64,000 bases of DNA from Actinopolyspora alba (lineage in GTDB: Bacteria > Actinomycetota > Actinomycetes > Mycobacteriales > Pseudonocardiaceae), in contig NZ_FOMZ01000004.1 in NCBI RefSeq assembly GCF_900112765.1, forward strand, positions 327,939 through 391,938, written 5' to 3'. Shown piece by piece: positions 22,192 through 29,724 of this stretch; the first letter of the stretch is position 1, and the number at the start of each line of letters is the position of its first letter. Under the pieces are notes generated by a model that ran no database searches, had not been told where the DNA came from, and was given only the letters and a program-made list of their open reading frames with translations. The position numbers were made by a program, and so were the translations under genes.

Positions 22192-23742
22192 TCATCCCCG
22201 GCGGCGCGGCAGTGCCGCCACCAGCACCGCACCCAGCAGCAACAGGGCCGTTCCGGTCCAGAACAGCGGCACCGCGTGGTAGGCCCCCGAGGTCTTCGCC
22301 AGCGGTGGGGAGTCGCCCCCGGAAGCCGGTGGGGTGGTGGTCGGTGGCTGGGTCGAGGTCGAGCAGTCGACACCGCCCTCCGGCGCGTTGGCCCTGGCGA
22401 ACTGCTCGCCGAACGAGATCTGGGCGAGTGCGCTGGAGAAGCCGAGCAGCTCGTTCGGCAGGATCTTCAGGTCCAGCAGCCGTGCTCCCGCGCGTACCGC
22501 GGTGCCGTCCGTTCGCTTGGTCAGTTCACCGAGGCTGAGCCGCAGCACCCCGATGTCCAGTACCCCGGACTCGCCCGAGTGCCCGACCAGCGGAACGTCG
22601 GAGTCGATGCCCGAGGTGGGCAGCGGGATACCGATCGGAAGTTCGAACTCGGGGTTGGCCGCGTCCAACGTGAACAGTTCCTCGCCCCCGCGACTGACCC
22701 GCAGTACCGGCGCACTGTAATCCACCGTGGATGTCTTCGGGTCGCCGGTAGCCGTGGCGGTGAGGGTGGGTTGGCTGACGATGTCGATGCGCAGTTCCTG
22801 CGAGGTCCCCGCGAACAGCCGGATGCTGGCGACGTCGAACCGTGAGGTGGAGCGGACCGCCTTGTTGTCCTGCCCCGCCACGTCCACCAGTCGCACGTTG
22901 GAGCGGGCGTGCATGATCTCGGGAACCCGCAGTACCGAGCCGGACGCGTCGGAGCTTCCCGCACCTCCCAGCAGTCCCCCCAGCCGTTCGAGCGGGCCGG
23001 CCAACCGGTTCAACCCGTCGCGCAGCGCCCCGGCATCGGCTGCGGCGAGCTCACTCGTACCGCTGGAGACCTTCTCGGCGAGTTCGTCCTCCCGACTCTG
23101 CAGCGAGGGCAGCACGTTCAGCGCCGAGATGCTCGCCAGCGTGGTCTCGGCGTCGGCGATCGGTTCCACGCAGGGGCCGAGCTTCTCGTCCCAGCGGGCG
23201 TGCACGTTGCCTTTCAGCAGGCCGAGGTCGAGCAACTTGTCCAGTGGGGTGGACGGTGGTTCCAGACCTCTGGTCCTGGGCTCGGCGTTATCGGGTACCG
23301 CGGTCTGCGCCAGCGAGCCGGGCAGTGCGGGCGCGTTGCCTCCCACTGCGAATCCGAACGGTGCGGACTCGGCGATCGCGTGCTCCTGGGCGAGGTACGC
23401 CTTCGAGTTGGCCTTGGCCGTTGCCAGGCCCATCCCGGTCTCCACCAGCGCCTGCCTGGGCAACTGCTCGTCGAACTCGGGCGCGTCCAGGATCGATTCG
23501 CCCGGCACCGCGTTCGGCAGCACCCGCAGCAGGCCGATGCCGGTGCCCGCCTCGGCGACCACCGGTCCGGGAACCGGGTTCTCCGGCTCGCTCCGCCCGG
23601 GAGGCTGGCCCGGGAACTCGGGGGAGGGAGTGGGGGTTTCCGGGGGCGTGCTCTGCGCGGTCGCGGCGGGAAGGCTCAGACACGCGACGGCGAACGAGAC
23701 GGCGGAACAGATCGCGATCCGGTGGACAGGGGATATGCGCAT
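22192..23742 (-). CDS. Secreted protein with C-terminal membrane anchor, unknown
   Basis: 516 aa. A Sec signal peptide (about residues 1-29, ending PAATAQ) is followed by a Pro/Thr-rich spacer, an alpha/beta ectodomain of about 400 residues, a second Pro/Thr linker, then LAKTSG, a hydrophobic helix (LFWTGTALLLLGAVLVAALP) and RRRG. That end resembles a sortase sorting signal of the LAxTG class, but with an extra Ser it is not a match, so a plain membrane anchor is equally likely. Similar architecture occurs in streptomycete and pseudonocardial surface proteins; I do not recognise the ectodomain. It converges on holB with a 10-bp gap. Confidence 0.7.
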   Translation of the reverse strand: MRISPVHRIAICSAVSFAVACLSLPAATAQSTPPETPTPSPEFPGQPPGRSEPENPVPGPVVAEAGTGIGLLRVLPNAVPGESILDAPEFDEQLPRQALVETGMGLATAKANSKAYLAQEHAIAESAPFGFAVGGNAPALPGSLAQTAVPDNAEPRTRGLEPPSTPLDKLLDLGLLKGNVHARWDEKLGPCVEPIADAETTLASISALNVLPSLQSREDELAEKVSSGTSELAAADAGALRDGLNRLAGPLERLGGLLGGAGSSDASGSVLRVPEIMHARSNVRLVDVAGQDNKAVRSTSRFDVASIRLFAGTSQELRIDIVSQPTLTATATGDPKTSTVDYSAPVLRVSRGGEELFTLDAANPEFELPIGIPLPTSGIDSDVPLVGHSGESGVLDIGVLRLSLGELTKRTDGTAVRAGARLLDLKILPNELLGFSSALAQISFGEQFARANAPEGGVDCSTSTQPPTTTPPASGGDSPPLAKTSGAYHAVPLFWTGTALLLLGAVLVAALPRRRG

Positions 23743-23845
23743 CCAGCACCTTCCGGTATTCCCGTGATCGTCATCACTCCACCCTTCAACGAGCCGGGGG
23801 GCTGCGGGTGACGTTCACGTACCCGCTACACTTGTACGCGGTTTC

Positions 23846-23922
23846 GCCGCCTTAGCTCAGTCGGTCAGAGCGACGCACTCGTAATGCGTAGGTCAGGGGT
23901 TCGACTCCCCTAGGCGGCTCCA
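23846..23922 (+). tRNA. tRNA-Thr (anticodon CGT)
   Basis: A complete cloverleaf with a 7-bp acceptor stem GCCGCCT/AGGCGGC, D-arm AGCTCAGTCGGTCAGAGC, anticodon loop ACTCGTAA with CGT (reads ACG, Thr), T-arm GGGGTTCGACTCCCC and an encoded CCA. A -10-like TACACT at 23827-23832 lies upstream. M. tuberculosis, as I recall, also has a tRNA-Thr in this part of the locus. Confidence 0.97.
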
Positions 23923-24003
23923 CCGGTGACCGGCCGTTTTCCGCGATGCGGGAGACGGTCGGTTCTCGTTTCGGCTCGGTTCACCTCGCCGCCTCACCCC
24001 GCT

Positions 24004-24028
24004 CGGCGATTTCGCGAGAGATTGACAC
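24004..24028. repeat. Dispersed CGATTTCGCGAGA repeat, copy 3
   Basis: A single copy about 80 bp after the tRNA gene. The left arm is conserved; the right arm reads GAGATTGACAC. Confidence 0.8.
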
Positions 24029-24045
24029 CCACCGCAGCGGCTGAT

Positions 24046-24080
24046 CCCGAAAACCCCGTGACGCCCCGAAAACCCCGTGA
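24046..24080. repeat. Short direct repeat upstream of the DUF3224 gene
   Basis: CCCGAAAACCCCGTGA is present at 24046-24061 and 24065-24080, separated by 3 bp, within 30-60 bp of the next start codon. Confidence 0.85.
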
Positions 24081-24108
24081 TGTCGGTGCCGACCGATAGC
24101 TTCGGCCC

Positions 24109-24504
24109 ATGACCGATCAACACGAGAGCCGCACCGTCGAGGTCCCGTTCGAGGTTCTGGAGTGGGACGAGTCCGTCTACGATGAACCGGTGGAGGGCCC
24201 CAGGCTGTCCAGGGTCTCGATCCGGAAGCGGTACCAGGGCGTGCTCGACGGCACGGGCACCGGTGTGGTGCTCACCGCCGGAGGAGCATCCGGCGGTGGC
24301 TACGTGATCTCCGAGCGTTTCGAGGGCACGGTCGACGGGCGGCACGGCACCTTCGTGCTGCAGCACGGCGGGCTCGCGGACGGGACGGAGCAACGCACCT
24401 ACGGCGCCATCGTCCCCACGTCCGGGACCGGAGAACTCACCGGCATAGCGAGCAGCTCCGTCGAGTTCGAGCACGGACTGCTCCGGTTGGAGTACACGCT
24501 CTGA
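24109..24504 (+). CDS. DUF3224 family protein
   Basis: 131 aa, a small cytoplasmic beta-barrel type protein. The pattern YDEP..GPRLSRVSIRKRYQGVLDGTGTGVVLTA, GGYVISERFEGTVDGRHGTFVLQHGG and YGAIVPTSGTGELTGI fits DUF3224. These proteins are about 130 aa with an allene-oxide-cyclase-like barrel and no known reaction. TAGCTT (24097-24102) lies 6 nt before the ATG, so it is likely leaderless. It is a single gene, with a 144-bp gap to the NUDIX gene. Confidence 0.82.
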   Translation: MTDQHESRTVEVPFEVLEWDESVYDEPVEGPRLSRVSIRKRYQGVLDGTGTGVVLTAGGASGGGYVISERFEGTVDGRHGTFVLQHGGLADGTEQRTYGAIVPTSGTGELTGIASSSVEFEHGLLRLEYTL

Positions 24505-24648
24505 AACGAGCCCTTGCCGCCGACCAGCCCGACAGGACCTCCGTCGTCGTGTCGATCGAAGAGCGGCAGCGGGCGCACCGACCCCGAGAGCGGACTCGCC
24601 GGGGTGTCGGCACCGACATCCCGGCACCTCGGAAAATAGGGTTTTCCC

Positions 24649-25113
24649 ATGACGGACGAGCACGGGACGACCGTTTCGAGGATGGCGGCCGGTGCGCTGT
24701 TCGTCGCTGCGGGCGGAGAGGTGTTGCTCGTCCGCAAGACCTACGGCAACCGGTGGGACATCCCCGGTGGTTACGTCGAGCCGGGTGAGTCACCCGCGCG
24801 GGCGTGCACCAGGGAGCTGGCCGAGGAGCTGGGGATTCGGCGGTATCCGAGTCGGATACTGGTCGTGGACTGGGCACCCACCGACAGCGAGCCCGACAAG
24901 CTGCTCTGGGTCTTCGACTGCGGGGAGCTGGCCGAGGACGAACAGCGCATCCGGCTCGACTTCGACGAGCTGGACCACTGGGAGTGGGTCCCGGTGGTCG
25001 ACCTGGACGAGTACCTGATCCCGAGGTTGGCCCGCAGGCTGCGTGGGGCTCTCACGGCTCGTGAGCTGGGTGGGGCCGTCTACCTCGAACACGGCGAGCC
25101 GGTGTTCGGGTAG
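24649..25113 (+). CDS. NUDIX hydrolase
   Basis: 154 aa. The NUDIX box is complete: GGYVEPGESPARACTRELAEELG, matching GX5EX7REUXEEXGU at about residues 41-63. The fold starts with AAGALFVAAGGEVLLVRKTYGNRWDIPGG. It hydrolyses a nucleoside diphosphate linked to another group; the substrate cannot be read from the sequence. It is a single-domain housekeeping or detoxifying type of enzyme, possibly cotranscribed with the DUF3224 gene upstream. Confidence 0.9.
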   Translation: MTDEHGTTVSRMAAGALFVAAGGEVLLVRKTYGNRWDIPGGYVEPGESPARACTRELAEELGIRRYPSRILVVDWAPTDSEPDKLLWVFDCGELAEDEQRIRLDFDELDHWEWVPVVDLDEYLIPRLARRLRGALTARELGGAVYLEHGEPVFG

Positions 25114-25300
25114 TAGCCGCACACCGGGGTAAGGCGCCGTGCACGTCTAAGGTGCGGGATTCCGCCACGTCTCGCCGGAACCGTGGCATTGACTTCGAGC
25201 GCGCTCGAAGATCTAGCTTCGCCGTGTTGCCGAATTGATCGAGCGGGTGGAACCCGAACGGTTCGGAGTCATGGGTAGGTACCCTCGCGGGGAGGAAGCG

Positions 25301-25981
25301 ATGCGGATCTCGGCGGTCGAACACCACGTGAGTGACCTCGCGGCGGCGGTGGTCTTCTACCGCGATCTCCTGGGGTTGCCGGTCTCGCACGGCGACGCTT
25401 CCGCCCGCGTCACGCTCGGTTCCAGCGAGTTGTGGCTGACCGAGGGCCCCGCGACGGCGGCGGCACACCACCTCGCCTTCGACGTCCCCGCGCGGAACTT
25501 CGACGCCGCGGTCTCGTGGTTGGCGGAACGCGTGCCGCTGCTGCGTTCCGCCGATACCGGCGAGCACGAGTTCGAGGGCCCCGCCGGCTGGAACTCGCGT
25601 TCGGTCTACTTCCTCGGCCCCGACGGCGAGGTGCTGGAGCTGATCGCCCGGAGGCGGATGCGACACCTCCCGGCGTCGGAGGGCTTCGGGCCCGACCACA
25701 TCGTCTCCATCAGCGAGGTCGCTGTCGCGGTGGACGATGTGTCCGCGACCGCCGCTGAGCTGGAACGTCGCTTCGGCGTCACCTCGTTCGGCCCGAGTTC
25801 TGCAAACTTCGACCCGGTGGGGGATGAAACGGGGCTGCTGATCCTGGTGCGGACCGGGCGGGTATGGGTGCCGGACGGGATGCGGCACAGCGGACCGCTG
25901 CCGCTCGCGGTGTGGTTGAGGGATCTCGGAACCCCGGGGGAGTTTCGACCGAGTGACACCTGCACGGTGATCGTTGGCTGA
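25301..25981 (+). CDS. VOC (glyoxalase/bleomycin-resistance fold) family protein
   Basis: 226 aa. The N-terminal module reads ISAVEHHVSDLAAAVVFYRDLLGLPV, with SVYFLGPDGEVLELIARR, a typical beta-alpha-beta-beta-beta unit. A second, degenerate unit follows (IVSISEVAVAVDDVSATAAELERRFGV ... FDPVGDETGLLILV). Metal-binding His/Glu residues are at the usual places in the first module (H-H at the start, E in GEVLELI). The enzyme class is open: lyase, dioxygenase or drug binding. ATG 25301 has GGGGAGGAAG in front. It is not close to any pathway genes. Confidence 0.85.
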   Translation: MRISAVEHHVSDLAAAVVFYRDLLGLPVSHGDASARVTLGSSELWLTEGPATAAAHHLAFDVPARNFDAAVSWLAERVPLLRSADTGEHEFEGPAGWNSRSVYFLGPDGEVLELIARRRMRHLPASEGFGPDHIVSISEVAVAVDDVSATAAELERRFGVTSFGPSSANFDPVGDETGLLILVRTGRVWVPDGMRHSGPLPLAVWLRDLGTPGEFRPSDTCTVIVG

Positions 25982-26882
25982 TCGGCCGTGTCTCCGAGGT
26001 GCTTTCGTGAGCGCGAGCTTCGCGGATACGCCACCGCCGGTGTCTCGGTGTCCGCTCGGTTGGTGGGGCGGATCGCCCAGAAAACATGAGATTTTTCCGC
26101 GCTACGCCGCACGGGTGGATATGAAAAATATTCTAACCGGAGTGTCGACGGGGCGATGCTCCGCGTTTGGCGCGTCCAATGCTTCTCCGGTTGAATTCGG
26201 GCGCCGGAAAATCTTCGTTTTCGTTGCCGGTTCGCTCGGGTGCGTGCCGTCGGTTTTCGGGGGTGCTTGGTTGTGTTTTCGCTGTACAGGTAATATGGCA
26301 CCTTTCGGTTTGACGGTTTCGACCGGCACGTCTTACTGGTGGTTCGAACGGAGGTGAAATTGTCGCGATCCTGTGCGGGTGTGGCTCGTGTTTTCTGTCG
26401 GCTCGTATTTATTCCGGGTGGCGAATATGTCATCTGTTCGTGTGGCGAGTGACTGAGTGATGCCCTTTTCGGGAAACCCCGTTGTTCTCGGTTCGGGCGG
26501 GTAAGGTGTGACGGTCCACTAGCGTGGGGATGGCTCGGCGGGCGTGGGGGTGCCGCCGGGGTGGAGACGTGCCGTCACCATCGTGGCGATCCGGATGTGG
26601 ACTGTAAGTCCATTGTGGACCTATTGTATGTTTTCCCCGTGTCCGTGCGAACTTCGCCATGTGCCGGGGGTGCTCCGTGTCCGTGACGCGCCTGACCGTG
26701 CGGCTGGCGTCTCGTGGATGATGTGACGGGTCGGTGACTGCCGGTGAACGGTGTCGATGCCGCCCTGCGGGGGGACTGAATGCGTAGCGTTATTCGACCA
26801 CTCTGGGCGTCACTCCGTCAGCCGATTGCAGTAACGCTGTTGAGCTATTTCGATCACAGTGACGCCGTGAAGGGATCGTGTG
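25982..26882. other. 901-bp gene-free, low-GC, G/T-rich gap
   Basis: The longest non-coding stretch of the window. The plus strand is rich in G and T runs and has lower GC than its surroundings. Frames crossing it have no normal codon bias, and none resembles a known protein. An 8-bp inverted repeat (GGCGTCAC 26806-26813, GTGACGCC 26859-26866) precedes the DUF4231 gene. It could be decayed DNA, a long regulatory region or an old insertion site. Confidence 0.5.
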
Positions 26883-27716
26883 ATGAGCAGTACCGAGGTC
26901 AGCACGGGGATTGTCGGGGGAGGTGTGCTCTCCGCCGAATCAGATCCCGATGACGTCGCCCGACGCATCGCGGACCTCTCCGAACAGGTGCACCGGGCGC
27001 TGCTGTTACGACGCCTGTTGGCGGTATGGGCACTTCCCGCCAACGTGGCGCTGGTCGCGTTGACCGTGAGCTGGTTCGCGTCGGACTGGGGTCCGGGATG
27101 GAGGTTGTCGACACTCGTTTCGGTGATTCCGGTGATCTCCGTGGTGGGGTCGATCTTCCTGCTCTACCGGCAGTACTTCAAAGTACGCGATATGGCGATC
27201 GAACTGCGCGAACTGAACCAGGCTCGACGTGAGCAGTCGCTCGACGACGTCGGCTCCGGCGGTGACCTGCTCGCGGCACACAAGCGCTATCGGGCCTACC
27301 TGCCCGACGCGATTCGTGCTTATCGCAGGCAGGCCCGGTGTTTTCGTCGTGTGCACAACACCTTGCAAGTCGTGATCATTTCCGGCGCGATCGTGACTTC
27401 GGTGATCGCGGCGGTCTCGGTCACGATGGCCGACGTCCGTTGGGCCGTGGTGGGGGCGAGCTTGTTGGTCGCGTTGACCGCCGCGCTGTCCGGCTTTGCC
27501 AAGTACCGCGAACGAGGGATCAACCTGCAGCAGACCGCGGACGCGCTGGAACGTGAATACCATTCGGTAGAGCTCCGGGTGGGCAAGTATCGCCGGTTCG
27601 ACAGCGAGCAGGCGGCTTACGCGGAATTCGCCCACGAGGCGGAGGTGTTGCTGGACGAGCACGCCAAACGCCAGCAGCAGGTCGGTCCCGCGATGCTGCC
27701 GGACGCGCTCGTGTAG
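26883..27716 (+). CDS. DUF4231 (SLATT-like) membrane protein
   Basis: 277 aa. Four hydrophobic segments: about 43-66 (VWALPANVALVALTVSWF), 73-96 (LSTLVSVIPVISVVGSIFLLY), 158-180 (VVIISGAIVTSVIAAVSVTM) and 185-205 (VVGASLLVALTAALSGF). They are followed by a conserved amphipathic C-terminus, RGINLQQTADALEREYHSVELRVGKYR, diagnostic of DUF4231. SLATT-type 2TM proteins are predicted pore-forming effectors in nucleotide-signal defence systems, but no cyclase, SLOG or other sensor gene lies next to this one. Solo DUF4231 genes are common in actinobacteria and may have another job. ATG 26883 follows GAAGG; a GTG directly before it is possible. Confidence 0.75.
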   Translation: MSSTEVSTGIVGGGVLSAESDPDDVARRIADLSEQVHRALLLRRLLAVWALPANVALVALTVSWFASDWGPGWRLSTLVSVIPVISVVGSIFLLYRQYFKVRDMAIELRELNQARREQSLDDVGSGGDLLAAHKRYRAYLPDAIRAYRRQARCFRRVHNTLQVVIISGAIVTSVIAAVSVTMADVRWAVVGASLLVALTAALSGFAKYRERGINLQQTADALEREYHSVELRVGKYRRFDSEQAAYAEFAHEAEVLLDEHAKRQQQVGPAMLPDALV

Positions 27717-27718
27717 GT

Positions 27719-27755
27719 GCCGGGTCGCGGACCGAAGCACGATCCGTGACCCGGC
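27719..27755 (+). terminator. Hairpin after the DUF4231 gene
   Basis: GCCGGGTCGCGG pairs with CCGTGACCCGGC (12 bp, one G-T pair) immediately after the stop codon. No T-run. Confidence 0.6.
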
Positions 27756-27996
27756 GTCATGCTCGACGCGGTGTTGGTTCCGCCCCGAGAGCTCAGGATG
27801 CTCTCATACGGTGTGCGATGAAAATGCATAGCTCGATCGTGTTAGTGGCGGCATGTTTTCGAGCTTGTGTGGCAATTTTCGTTACTCGCCGTACGAGAAA
27901 ACCGCTACTAGGGTTCGCTGAATCGTGTTGAGAGTGATTTCCGTAGTCTTTGCCCGGCGTGGGGGACAGTTACCTGTGCAGAGAGGAACCAAGGCG

Positions 27997-28476
27997 ATGA
28001 AACGCACTCTTACCACGGTGACCGCCCTGGTGGCGGGAAGCGTCGGCGCCATCGGCTTCGCGGGTACCGCCGCCGCGGACGGCCCGGAGCTGCCCGCCGA
28101 GCTGCCGGTGGACAACAACGTGGCCAAGACCACCTACCACACCGCCGCGACGCTGCATTCCGCGCAGCAGGCCATCGGCGATGTCGTGCCCTCGCAGGGC
28201 ATCCCGGCCGGCCGCGATGCCGCCGGAGCCACCGACGCCGCCGGAGCCACCGACGGTGACCCGCTCAAGGAAGCCGTGCAGAACGGTCACATCTCAGGTG
28301 AACTGCTCAACGGGGAGCAGCTGAACGGCGTTCCGGACGAGATGCTGCAGAACCCGTCACAGCAGGATCAGCAGCCCCAGCAGGCCCAGCAGTCCTCGAC
28401 TCGTCCCGCGCCGACTTCCAGCAGCAACCTCGCCGGGCTGCCCGTCGGTGACGTGGTCAGCGGTATCGCTGGCTGA
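27997..28476 (+). CDS. Small secreted protein, unknown
   Basis: 159 aa. A clear Sec signal peptide (MKRTLTTVTALVAGSVGAIGFAGTAAA) is cut before DGPELP. The mature part is acidic and mostly disordered: a helix-prone AKTTYHTAATLHSAQQAIGDVV, a duplicated DAAGAT unit, an NGxxLNGEQLNG stretch, a Gln-rich QQDQQPQQAQQSS linker and a hydrophobic end (NLAGLPVGDVVSGIAG). No enzyme motif. GAGGAACCAAGG precedes ATG 27997. I do not recognise the family; a wall-associated or matrix protein would fit. Confidence 0.7.
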   Translation: MKRTLTTVTALVAGSVGAIGFAGTAAADGPELPAELPVDNNVAKTTYHTAATLHSAQQAIGDVVPSQGIPAGRDAAGATDAAGATDGDPLKEAVQNGHISGELLNGEQLNGVPDEMLQNPSQQDQQPQQAQQSSTRPAPTSSSNLAGLPVGDVVSGIAG

Positions 28477-28522
28477 ACGGTCCCCCGTCGCGACCGACGG
28501 CACGACAGGGACTACGGCACAC

Positions 28523-28559
28523 AGGAAGGTCCCCGCCATCGCTCGGCGGGGACCTTCCT
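28523..28559. terminator. Bidirectional terminator between secreted protein gene and ppa
   Basis: A perfect 15-bp stem AGGAAGGTCCCCGCC/GGCGGGGACCTTCCT with a 7-nt loop lies between convergent genes; it would work in both directions. Confidence 0.8.
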
Positions 28560-28774
28560 GCTGCCTCACCGGCTCGGAGCGTTCCTTCGGTGCTTCCCGC
28601 ACCGGACGCCCCGCCGCGTGGTCCGGCCCCGTGGCCACTGCCACAGCGGTACTCCCGGTGGGCTCCCCGGAGTGGTGCGGGTGCCCGCTCGATGTCGGGG
28701 CAACCGCTCACGGTCGGGTGGTGAGTCCGCCGCCGTGGGGGCGTCCCGACGAGCCGAACGGAGAGTCCGAAGAC

Positions 28775-29263
28775 TCAGTGGCCCTCTTCCTTGGCCCGCT
28801 CGTACGACTTCTTGATCTCCGCCTCGGCCTCGTCCCGGCCGACCCAGGTGGCGCCCTCGACGCTCTTGGCGGGTTCCAGGTCCTTGTAGACCTCGAAGAA
28901 GTGCTGGATCTCCAGCCGGTGGAACTCCGGCACGTGGTGGATGTCGCGCATGTGCTCCTGCCGCGGATCGTCGGCGGGCACACAGATGATCTTGTCGTCG
29001 CCGCCCTTCTCATCGCGCATCCGGAACATGCCGATGGCGCGAGCGCTGATCAGGCAACCGGGGAAGGTCGGCTCCTGGATGAGCACGAGCGCGTCCAGCG
29101 GATCCCCGTCCTCGCCGAGGGTCTCCTCGATGAACCCGTAGTCGGCCGGATACTGGGTGGCGGTGAACAGCGTCCGGTCGAGACGGATACGGCCCGTCTT
29201 GTGGTCCACTTCGTACTTGTTGCGCTCCCCTTTGGGGATCTCGATCGTGACGTCGAAGTCCAC
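28775..29263 (-). CDS. ppa: Inorganic pyrophosphatase (soluble, family I)
   Basis: 162 aa, full length for family I. Active-site motifs: [41 protein letters not shown] (the DGDPLD metal-binding signature) and DDPR...IHHVPEF. It hydrolyses cytosolic PPi released by biosynthetic reactions. The GTG start at 29263 has GAGGAA a few nt upstream. It is divergent from dacB, as Rv3628 and Rv3627c are. Confidence 0.95.
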   Translation of the reverse strand: MDFDVTIEIPKGERNKYEVDHKTGRIRLDRTLFTATQYPADYGFIEETLGEDGDPLDALVLIQEPTFPGCLISARAIGMFRMRDEKGGDDKIICVPADDPRQEHMRDIHHVPEFHRLEIQHFFEVYKDLEPAKSVEGATWVGRDEAEAEIKKSYERAKEEGH

Positions 29264-29445
29264 GCGTTCCTCATTCGTCCTAGTGATGTTTCGGACGGCG
29301 ATGGTGCCGTTCCCGGCCGTTGCTCGGGGAGTCCCCGATCGCCCGCCCTGGGGCGGACCATCCGGCGTGGAATCGGATCGGAGTGGATCGTGTCCGAACC
29401 GTTACCACCACCGGTGGAGTGATGACTACAGCCTAGGAACCGGCT

Positions 29446-29473
29446 TTGAAAACCGCTCGCGGGGTCGGATAAT
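29446..29473 (+). promoter_or_regulatory. Sigma-A-type promoter candidate for dacB
   Basis: TTGAAA (29446-29451), 16-nt spacer, GATAAT (29468-29473). Predicted start near 29480, giving a ~245-nt leader before the TTG start of dacB. Confidence 0.5.
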
Positions 29474-29668
29474 CCCAGCTCGCAGCGGGTGCACGCTCCG
29501 GCCGGAGTACCCGGCGCCGTGATCGCCGCCCGGCCGTTCCGGCCTGACCGGCGCGCACGGCGACAGTCCTCGGCGGTTCTCGCTCAGCGGTCCGCACCGT
29601 TTCCGGTGTGGCCTCGTCCACCACTCCCACGGACGCAACTAGTGTGGGACAAGTCAGCCGTTCCAGCC

Positions 29669-29681
29669 GCACACAGTGTGC
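29669..29681. promoter_or_regulatory. Perfect palindrome in the dacB leader
   Basis: GCACACAGTGTGC (6+1+6) lies 44 bp before the dacB start. It is a possible operator. Confidence 0.3.
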
Positions 29682-29724
29682 GAGATCGCATTCGCGAGCC
29701 GGTGAGAGTCGCTAGGAGGAGCAC

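Larger units (their letters stand above)
29264..29724. other. Divergent intergenic region ppa/dacB
   Basis: 461 bp, no gene. It contains a good promoter for dacB and a perfect palindrome (both listed). The ppa promoter should lie near 29300-29430 on the minus strand, but I could not single one out. Confidence 0.55.

Noticed and set aside
25606..26433. Minus-strand frame spanning the VOC gene end and the low-GC gap
   Set aside because: It overlaps a well-supported gene, has a Ser/Thr/Arg-rich composition and no start with an SD.
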